Shown: piece after piece, positions 1 to 5,582 of the stretch
Position numbering within the stretch: the stretch's first letter is position 1
Layout: each line of letters starts with the position of its first letter
Source: Bacteroidales bacterium
GTDB taxonomy: Bacteria > Bacteroidota > Bacteroidia > Bacteroidales > UBA10428
Assembly: GCA_030626465.1 (NCBI GenBank)
Contig: DAOUOU010000157.1
Span: forward strand, 1 to 6,529
Direction of reading: 5' to 3'
Length of the DNA stretch: 6,529 nucleotides
Program-made: the position numbers and the translations under genes
The notes under the pieces: generated by a model
Seen by the model: the letters and a program-made list of their open reading frames with translations, nothing else
Told to the model about the DNA's origin: nothing
Databases searched by the model: none

Positions 1-866
1 CCCGGCTCTCCTTCAAGTGTGTTGTAAATGTTTTGCACATCAGAGAAGGTAAATCCATACTCATCCAGAAGATCGTATAAAACCTGAGATGTCATACGAA
101 GAGAAAGAATTTTGGGAATACTCAGAATAGGATTTGGAGCTTTTTGGATTGTTATTGCATCGCCTATTCTTTTTAATTCCTGATTGTATACTTTGTAGGT
201 AGAGTTTAAAATTTCTGTTTCCTGAATAATGGTGTTACTGAATGATGGATTTAGTTTTTCAAAAAGTGGTATGATTTTATGTCTGACAAGATTCCGTTGG
301 TATTTGATATCATCATTGCTCGAATCTTCACGGTATTTTATATTTTCTAAGCTGGCATATTCTTTAATCTCTTTTCTCGATGCAAATAAAACGGGCCTGA
401 TGATCAGATCCTGTAAAGGTTTTATTCCGGTTAAGCCTTTGATTCCAGTACCCCGGGCAAGATTGATTAAAAGGGTTTCCACTATATCATCGCAGTTGTG
501 AGCAATAGCAATTCGATCGTAACTGAATTCGGTGGCAAGCTCATTGAACCAGGAATATCTCAAATCGCGGGCTGCCATCTGAATGGATATATTATTTTTC
601 AGGCTGTACTCGTTTGTATTAAACTTTTTAATATGAAATCTCTTTTTGAATTTCATGGCCAAATTGTGAACAAATTTCTCATCTTCATCAGATTCGGCAC
701 CTCGTAATTTAAAGTTGCAATGGGCAATACCAAAATGGTAATCAGTCTGGTGAAAAAGATGAGTCATTACCGTTGAATCAATACCTCCGCTAACTGTTAA
801 CAATATCTTATGATTCGATTCCAGAAGTTCATTTGTCGTGATATATTCAAGAAACTTTTCACGCAT
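1..866 (-). CDS. tilS: tRNA(Ile)-lysidine synthase TilS, C-terminus beyond window edge
   Basis: This cytoplasmic enzyme uses ATP and lysine to convert C34 of the CAU-anticodon tRNA(Ile) into lysidine, which makes the tRNA read AUA and accept isoleucine; it is normally essential. The visible 288 codons begin with the N-type ATP-pyrophosphatase domain. The PP-loop SGGIDS is at residues 26-31, followed by AHCNFKLRG near 48-56, AARDLRY near 98-104, AHNCDD at 122-127 and INLARGTGIKGLTG at 134-147. Further family signatures are RPVLF (157-161), REDSSN (179-184) and RNLVRHKIIP (191-200). The substrate-binding region follows and the C-terminal domain is lost at base 1. The ATG at 866 lies inside the last codons of pabB, giving an 8-base overlap (ATGCGTGA), which suggests translational coupling. 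The family more often has His where this protein has Asn124 in AHNCDD; the two aspartates are kept. Identification is secure from the ordered motifs. Confidence 0.95.
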   Translation of the reverse strand, partial: MREKFLEYITTNELLESNHKILLTVSGGIDSTVMTHLFHQTDYHFGIAHCNFKLRGAESDEDEKFVHNLAMKFKKRFHIKKFNTNEYSLKNNISIQMAARDLRYSWFNELATEFSYDRIAIAHNCDDIVETLLINLARGTGIKGLTGIKPLQDLIIRPVLFASRKEIKEYASLENIKYREDSSNDDIKYQRNLVRHKIIPLFEKLNPSFSNTIIQETEILNSTYKVYNQELKRIGDAITIQKAPNPILSIPKILSLRMTSQVLYDLLDEYGFTFSDVQNIYNTLEGEP

Positions 867-2163
867 AATTTACTTTTTGTTCAGCATTGATTATACCATA
901 AATTTTGGTCAGACATTCTTCATACTCTTTTTCCGGATCGGAAAGTGCAGTAATCGCACCTCCTGCAAGATAGGATAAATATTTTTTTGATGCATGGTAC
1001 TGCAAACTACGAATAACCACATTGAAATCGAAATTCATACCGGGAGAGATATAGCCTACTGTACCTGAATATAAACCTCTTTTAGTCGATTCGTACTCTT
1101 CAATGATATTCATGGCCTCGATCTTTGGAGCCCCGGTCATCGATCCCATAGGAAAAGTGGCTTTTATGATTTCGTTTAGCGAATTGGTACTCAAATGAGC
1201 AGAGACCGTTGATATCATCTGATGAACATGAGGGAATGAGTATATCCCGCAAAGTTCTTCGACTTTTACAGAGTTTTTCTGTGCAATCTTTGAAAGGTCG
1301 TTTCTCACCAGATCAACAATCATAATATTTTCTGAACGTTCTTTAACACTTCCGGTGAGATGATTTTTAAGGAGTTGATCTTCCCTTCTATCTGATCCTC
1401 TTGCAGCAGTTCCTTTAATCGGTTGTGAAATGATCAGCGAGTTTACTTTTTTCAAAAATCGCTCCGGACTGGAAGAAAGAAGAAATTTATCGATGTATTT
1501 AAAAAAAACAGAGAAAGGTGAGGGTGAATGCAGATTCATATTTCGATAGACTGAATATGGATCAATGGTGGAATGATTGAAAAACTCCTGGCAAAAGTTC
1601 ATTTCATAAATGTATCCTTTCTGAATTTTCTCCTGTATTTTATTTACACTTGAGATATATTCCCTTCTTGAAATCCTTGGAACCAAATGTATCGGTGAAG
1701 GATTGGCTTGAGAGATTTCGTATAAGTTCAAACAATCGATAAGCTCTGAAATTTCAACGTCGCTTCTATTAACTTTTATGTTTATAACATTGTTTATCAG
1801 AAGAAATTGAATATCAGGTTTAAAGAAGAAAATGGGAGGCCATTCAAGCATATCGTTGTTGGAGGAGCTTAAATTTTCAAGCTCATTCTTCAGATCGTAC
1901 GACAAATAACCAAGATACCAGTTATCGTCTTTGTTGTTGATCCTTCTGAATTCATTAAAATCGTTTATGTTATCAGAACCTGATGAAACATAACTGAAAC
2001 CTGCAATCAGATCATAGTTCCTGTAGCTATAGTTGCCACGATTCAAATAAAATTGTGCGTTGCTGTCAAGGATACATGCAAGTTCAAATTCTCTGGCAAA
2101 CTCTACAAGCTTGCTCTTTAAATCAGGAATTTTTTGCACCGGTATGGACTCACTACGTTGCAT
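859..2163 (-). CDS. pabB: Aminodeoxychorismate synthase component I (PabB)
   Basis: PabB is a cytoplasmic chorismate-utilising enzyme that, with a PabA glutaminase, aminates chorismate to 4-amino-4-deoxychorismate, the precursor of p-aminobenzoate and folate. The protein is about 434 residues. Numbered from the first upstream ATG (2184), it shows SPERF (239-243), PIKGT (255-259), DLVRNDL (291-297), GSMTGAPKIEAM (347-358), GTVGYISPG (374-382) and GGAIT with a following EYEE (408-423). The lysine in PIKGT marks PabB; anthranilate synthase TrpE usually has PIAGT. I chose the ATG at 2163 over the one at 2184 for two reasons. A -7-like box, TATTTTTG, lies between them at 2168-2175, so a transcript from it would lack the upstream ATG. 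The protein starting MQRSES also has the family-like N-terminus. No pabA or pabC is visible, so the amidotransferase and lyase must lie elsewhere. tilS follows with an 8-base overlap. Confidence 0.92.
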   Translation of the reverse strand: MQRSESIPVQKIPDLKSKLVEFAREFELACILDSNAQFYLNRGNYSYRNYDLIAGFSYVSSGSDNINDFNEFRRINNKDDNWYLGYLSYDLKNELENLSSSNNDMLEWPPIFFFKPDIQFLLINNVINIKVNRSDVEISELIDCLNLYEISQANPSPIHLVPRISRREYISSVNKIQEKIQKGYIYEMNFCQEFFNHSTIDPYSVYRNMNLHSPSPFSVFFKYIDKFLLSSSPERFLKKVNSLIISQPIKGTAARGSDRREDQLLKNHLTGSVKERSENIMIVDLVRNDLSKIAQKNSVKVEELCGIYSFPHVHQMISTVSAHLSTNSLNEIIKATFPMGSMTGAPKIEAMNIIEEYESTKRGLYSGTVGYISPGMNFDFNVVIRSLQYHASKKYLSYLAGGAITALSDPEKEYEECLTKIYGIINAEQKVNYA

Positions 2164-2167
2164 GGTA

Positions 2168-2175
2168 CAAAAATA
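2168..2175 (-). promoter_or_regulatory. Candidate Bacteroidota -7 promoter box for pabB-tilS
   Basis: The minus strand reads TATTTTTG followed by TACC and then the ATG at 2163, matching the TAnnTTTG -7 consensus of the Bacteroidota primary sigma factor. Transcription would start within a few bases of the ATG, giving an almost leaderless mRNA. I do not see a convincing TTTG-like -33 element at about 19-21 bases upstream, so this rests on the -7 match and its position. Confidence 0.45.
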
Positions 2176-2184
2176 TAAAAGCAT

Positions 2185-2375
2185 TTCTTTATGGAGTGCT
2201 TATCGTAATATGAAATATTTCTTAAACCGATTTCAGCCTTAATGATCGCCATTGGAAAGATTATAACACATGATTAATAGAGTATATCGTGAATAGTAAA
2301 TGCGTTTAATAGTTATGGAGATTAACAATCATTTGTGGCAATTGGCCGTATCAATAAATTGCGGATTTTTTTTAT
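2185..2375. other. Intergenic gap between the barrel gene and pabB
   Basis: About 190 bases of AT-rich sequence lie between the restored stop of the barrel gene (2376) and the upstream ATG of pabB (2184). I see no RNA gene, no convincing coding frame and no clear intrinsic terminator for the minus-strand barrel gene. The gap presumably holds the pabB promoter region. Confidence 0.5.
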
Positions 2376-2560
2376 CTAATATTTAATAACCTCAGGACGG
2401 GGAATAATAAAACTTTCCGGACGTTGCGTAGAAATACCCGAGAGTTGAATATATTCGGCACTCGAATTTTCCGGTACAACCGGATAATAAGACAGGCGGA
2501 GTTGTATGGTATTGAAAACAAGATTTTCGTTTTTTATCCTTATTCCTCCCCCAGAATCCT
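2376..2560 (-). pseudogene. Displaced C-terminal end of the Omp85-like gene (one-base frameshift)
   Basis: In the frame offset by one base from the barrel gene, the minus strand encodes GGIRIKNENLVFNTIQL, then LRLSYYPVVPENSS and a tail ending PRPEVIKY before TAG at 2376-2378. The first part is a typical last amphipathic barrel strand of Omp85-like proteins and joins directly to the strand that ends the main frame. The window therefore contains one extra base relative to an intact gene. The most likely place is the run of five G (plus-strand C at 2548-2552) or the adjacent T. Removing one base restores a 624-residue protein from the GTG start. This could be a true mutation or a sequencing error in the homopolymer. 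Confidence 0.75.
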
Positions 2561-4251
2561 GAGTATACGGGATTATTGATTAGTATATCATTGTTGTAGT
2601 TGATCATTCCTGCATCCAGGAACAGAAAATAAACAAACCGGAACCCTAAAACATAATGGGGTGAATAGCAAACACTTTCGATATTGACATTTAACCTCTG
2701 GTTGCCCCGTAGTTTTTGACTGGTAAATCCTCTGATATCAGTACTGGGATCTAGTTCTAAAAACTCATCATCAAAGCGATTGCTTCCTGCCTGGTAGTTG
2801 ATTTGTGAAAAAATGCGATAATGATAACTTCCTTCCGGATTAAATAGCCGGGAAAAATTCTTAAACTTTACCTTTACTGCACTCTGTTCTATTCCGTTGT
2901 TAAAGAATGTTCCGTATTCGATCCTGTAATAAAGGAAACCAAAACTGGATCCAATTGCACCAAATGAATAAGAGAAACCCAGGTATGGCCTGTCATAAAA
3001 TTCATTTTTTTCCAATCCTGCAGTAATAGTTAACAATGAGCCATAAGGTATATCCTCAGATTTGCCAAAACCATAAATAAGATTTGCTTTGTAGTATGCC
3101 TGACTAGAAAAACCTATAGAACCGAGCAATGTGATCCTTTCATGGTAGTCGTGTAAGAGGGTTTCAGAAACGTCTGGCCTGTCATTAAAAATATAACTGG
3201 TTATTCTGCCGGTAATAGCTAAATTCGTACGTTTTTTTCGTATGTGCGATTCTGACAGCATGACGGATCGTCCCAGCCATAAATCAAAATAATAATAGTC
3301 AAGATAATTGTTTAGTAAAATAGTATCAGGGAGCTCAATATCTTTTGTGCTTTTTATTTTTTCAAATCCAGTTCCTCCGGCATATTTCGTTTGAGGTGTC
3401 ACAAAATTGCGATTAAAATAGATCCTGGCAGCTTTTGTTTCCCATTGATTTTCATAGGATGCATCAGCAGTTATTAATGTTTTACCAATATTCTGTATTC
3501 GATATCTTACTTTATGACCATAAATTGGAGTCTTATCATAATTCCAGGAAAGGTAATAATACAATTCATGACCAATACCTAACAGGTTCTTATCCCAAAT
3601 ACCAGACTGCCCATATGCAACATCGTACAATTCCAAACCAAAGCCCAGCGAGAACACATCTTTTGTTAAGAACACCAAGTCAACGGAATCAGTGTCCACT
3701 TCAGTAATTATGACTTGAACATTTTTAATGTAAGGCAAATCACGAATTACTCTTTCATTGTCAGCCAGAGTAAACGGATTCAATGTATCTCCGGGATGTA
3801 TAAAAAGTTTCTTTTTAAGTATTTGTTCCTGAGTATTAATATGTAATTCATTACCAAAGCGTTCAGTCCATTTTGATGGCACCTGTGCAGGATCTGCAAT
3901 TGCCTGCCCAAAAACTTCTAACTGCTTGATGTCAATGTTTCTAATTGTTTTTCCGCTATATAACTGGTAATTATTAGTTATTAAATCCAGGTTTTTTTTC
4001 ACACTATCCTCACGAACACTGATCATATTTAAGAATTCATCCCGCCAATAAGATCTTAAAGACTTTTCAATTTCCGGTTGTGCCGGAGATATTTCAGTGT
4101 TGAGACTATCAGAGGTAATTAAAATATTTAGAGGCGCAAGAGAAGTGTCTTTTGGAAAAAAAAATATTGAATCCTTTGATGCTATATTTTGAGAATAAGC
4201 ACAAATTGCGCTATTGAATAGCAGGATCAATGCAAGCAACAATTTTATCAC
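2392..4251 (-). CDS. Omp85/BamA-like outer-membrane beta-barrel protein, frameshifted near its C-terminus
   Basis: A probable outer-membrane protein of the Omp85 (BamA/TamA, surface antigen D15) superfamily. Members insert or move substrates at the outer membrane; the substrate here is unknown. Numbered from the GTG at 4251, residues 1-20 are a signal peptide (MIKLLLALILLF then a probable AYS|QN cleavage). A POTRA-like region covers about 98-198, including the segment LPYIKNVQVIITEVDTDSV. The rest is a barrel of alternating aromatic strands, with an IRGF motif near 506-509 and a FLFLDAG strand near the end. After residue 566 the frame is lost: the codons to the stop at 2392 encode an unrelated Lys/Cys-rich tail, while the next frame continues a proper barrel end to TAG at 2376-2378. 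Both possible starts are non-ATG (TTG 4293, GTG 4251). I prefer GTG because it places the signal peptide at the N-terminus. The gene follows the response regulator by 9-51 bases on the same strand, so co-transcription is likely. Confidence 0.8.
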   Translation of the reverse strand: MIKLLLALILLFNSAICAYSQNIASKDSIFFFPKDTSLAPLNILITSDSLNTEISPAQPEIEKSLRSYWRDEFLNMISVREDSVKKNLDLITNNYQLYSGKTIRNIDIKQLEVFGQAIADPAQVPSKWTERFGNELHINTQEQILKKKLFIHPGDTLNPFTLADNERVIRDLPYIKNVQVIITEVDTDSVDLVFLTKDVFSLGFGLELYDVAYGQSGIWDKNLLGIGHELYYYLSWNYDKTPIYGHKVRYRIQNIGKTLITADASYENQWETKAARIYFNRNFVTPQTKYAGGTGFEKIKSTKDIELPDTILLNNYLDYYYFDLWLGRSVMLSESHIRKKRTNLAITGRITSYIFNDRPDVSETLLHDYHERITLLGSIGFSSQAYYKANLIYGFGKSEDIPYGSLLTITAGLEKNEFYDRPYLGFSYSFGAIGSSFGFLYYRIEYGTFFNNGIEQSAVKVKFKNFSRLFNPEGSYHYRIFSQINYQAGSNRFDDEFLELDPSTDIRGFTSQKLRGNQRLNVNIESVCYSPHYVLGFRFVYFLFLDAGMINYNNDILINNPVYSGFWGRNKDKKRKSCFQYHTTPPVLLSGCTGKFECRIYSTLGYFYATSGKFYYSPS

Positions 4252-4302
4252 TGATCGGTTATCGGGATAATAAATGAAAACACTAGTGCTCAAATCAGGA
4301 AC

Positions 4303-5412
4303 CTAAAAGCTTAAATTTACAATAATGATATCAAGGCTTTGGTTGAGTTTTTCTGCCAGGTTAGAAAGATCAACTGCCATATCTGAAGAAATAAACTCAT
4401 CCAGAATGAAATTAAGATCTTGTTTTTTAACTGTTTCAATTATACTTGCAGAAAATAAAAAAACATTCTTGGGATGAGGTATAATTACATCTTGGTCTAC
4501 CATCAGATTATAAGAATTGTATGATATCGGAATATTATTTCTATCGGTTTTTTTCTTTGTCCCCACATACATGGTTTGATTTATCCCTGATGCCCGGAAT
4601 GAATCTGATACCTTATCATGGAAGAAGATCAAAACAGATGTCTTAATTTCATTAAAGGCCGCAATATTGTATTTAATTGAAAAATCATGAAATCCCTCGA
4701 GAGTGCTATTGAGTATTTGCGATGGAGTATGTTGCTTATTATAACTGTTTAGTCGAAGCAATTCTTTTAGCAGTATATTTGTCAATAGAACTTCATAGTT
4801 TTTCAGAGAATTTGATACCATAAAATAGTAAGTCCCTGTTTCACTTTCACTTTGAAAGAATGCATTCATACTCTTGCAGGGTGGGAGAGACCTATGTATG
4901 TTTATTCTTGCATCTTGTGGGTCAAAGGAAAGGAGGAAATCGCAAAACCCCTCAAACAGCTTTTTGTCAGGGGAACCTTTATCGATCTCTGTTTTTTCTT
5001 GTTTCTTTATGTCATTATTTTGTTTTCTGTAACTGATCAGGTTGGTGCTGTTTTTTACTTTTGCAAGGATCTCAATACGATCGAATGGTTTAGAAATATA
5101 ATCATCTGCTCCTGCATCAATACCTCTGATCTTGGAATCTCTATCGTCAAGAGCTGTAATAAGAAAAATTGGGGTGTGAGCAGTTTCTTCAGTTTTCCTG
5201 ATTTTCTTGCACACTTGAAACCCATCCATTTTAGGCATCATAACATCCAGTAAAATAATATCAGGATGATTTTTTAATGTTACATTATATGCCTCTTCAC
5301 CATCTTCACTAAAAATAAGCTCATAACCTTCGGGAAGGAGAATGGCTTCTAAAAGTTGCCTTCCTACAGGTTCGTCGTCGGCTATCAGTATTTTGGTTTT
5401 CCTGATACTCAT
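4303..5412 (-). CDS. Response regulator with degenerate SpoIIE/PP2C-like output domain
   Basis: A cytoplasmic two-component response regulator of 369 residues. The receiver domain (about 5-125) is canonical: the acidic pair D12/D13, phospho-acceptor D56 in LLDVMMPKMDGF, T86 in LITALDD, and K108 in SKPF. A charged linker (about 128-150) leads to a C-terminal domain (about 155-369). Its order of elements resembles SpoIIE/RsbU-type PP2C phosphatases: a GTYYFMVSNSL segment where active enzymes have a GDVSGHG-type motif, a TPSQILNSTLEGF helix, a TSVLIFFHDKVSDSFRASG hairpin, a FLFSASII strand where a YTDG-type motif is expected, and a final SLDIIIVNLSF strand where a DDIT-type motif is expected. 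The metal-binding aspartates are missing at these places, so it is probably a pseudo-phosphatase that binds a partner. This domain call is by eye and moderate; the receiver call is secure. No DNA-binding domain is visible. The barrel gene lies downstream, and the ABC gene is divergent across 164 bases. Confidence 0.88.
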   Translation of the reverse strand: MSIRKTKILIADDEPVGRQLLEAILLPEGYELIFSEDGEEAYNVTLKNHPDIILLDVMMPKMDGFQVCKKIRKTEETAHTPIFLITALDDRDSKIRGIDAGADDYISKPFDRIEILAKVKNSTNLISYRKQNNDIKKQEKTEIDKGSPDKKLFEGFCDFLLSFDPQDARINIHRSLPPCKSMNAFFQSESETGTYYFMVSNSLKNYEVLLTNILLKELLRLNSYNKQHTPSQILNSTLEGFHDFSIKYNIAAFNEIKTSVLIFFHDKVSDSFRASGINQTMYVGTKKKTDRNNIPISYNSYNLMVDQDVIIPHPKNVFLFSASIIETVKKQDLNFILDEFISSDMAVDLSNLAEKLNQSLDIIIVNLSF

Positions 5413-5448
5413 GAATTATTATAATAAACTTTGCTTTGGCAGTAAATT

Positions 5449-5472
5449 TATAACAATTTTGCAATTGTTATA
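5449..5472. repeat. Perfect 10-bp inverted repeat, candidate operator
   Basis: The arms TATAACAATT and AATTGTTATA are exact reverse complements separated by TTGC. The repeat starts 37 bases upstream of the response-regulator ATG and ends about 105 bases before the ABC gene start. Its size, symmetry and location between divergent genes fit the binding site of a dimeric regulator. An mRNA hairpin in the regulator leader is the alternative. The adjacent regulator lacks a visible DNA-binding domain, so the binder would be another protein. Confidence 0.5.
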
Positions 5473-5558
5473 CTTTCAAAGGGAATATGTGAATTTTTTA
5501 GGGCTTTTCAAACGCTTTTTCAATGAGATTATTTGTAATATTATAGTTGTATTAATAT

Positions 5559-5566
5559 TAAATTTC
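5559..5566 (+). promoter_or_regulatory. Weak -7-like box upstream of the ABC gene
   Basis: TAAATTTC differs from the Bacteroidota TAnnTTTG -7 consensus only at the last base, and lies 10 bases before the upstream ATG at 5577. A TTTG is present at 5532-5535, but the 23-base spacing is longer than usual. In such AT-rich DNA this could be chance. Confidence 0.2.
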
Positions 5567-5582
5567 ATTTTCCCATATGTCG

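Larger units (their letters stand above)
5413..5576. other. Divergent intergenic region between response regulator and ABC gene
   Basis: This 164-base, very AT-rich region must hold the promoters of both the minus-strand regulator and the plus-strand ABC gene. No RNA gene or coding frame is supported. The notable content is a perfect inverted repeat at 5449-5472, a self-complementary TAAATTTA at 5443-5450 and a weak TAAATTTC -7-like box at 5559-5566. Confidence 0.6.

Noticed and set aside
229..707. Two overlapping plus-strand open frames of 90 and 69 codons.
   Set aside because: They lie antisense to tilS, whose ordered motifs occupy the minus strand here; their translations show no recognisable domain.
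859..2163. Anthranilate synthase component I (TrpE) or isochorismate synthase as the identity of the chorismate-binding enzyme.
   Set aside because: The PIKGT lysine motif is the PabB signature, and no trp or menaquinone genes are nearby.
2060..2242. Plus-strand open frame of 60 codons across the pabB start.
   Set aside because: Mostly antisense to pabB, with no family-like sequence.
2342..2375. Short stem (CCGT with GCGG) followed by a run of eight T, resembling an intrinsic terminator.
   Set aside because: The T-run follows the stem only on the plus strand, where no gene ends; the stem is also very short. It cannot terminate the minus-strand barrel gene.
3435..3707. Plus-strand open frame of 90 codons.
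   Set aside because: Antisense to the Omp85-like gene; composition is that of a shadow frame.
4852..5253. Plus-strand open frame of 133 codons with a hydrophobic stretch.
   Set aside because: Antisense to the receiver domain and linker of the response regulator, whose canonical residues show that the minus strand is the coding one. The hydrophobic stretch comes from the Lys/Asp-rich linker read in reverse.
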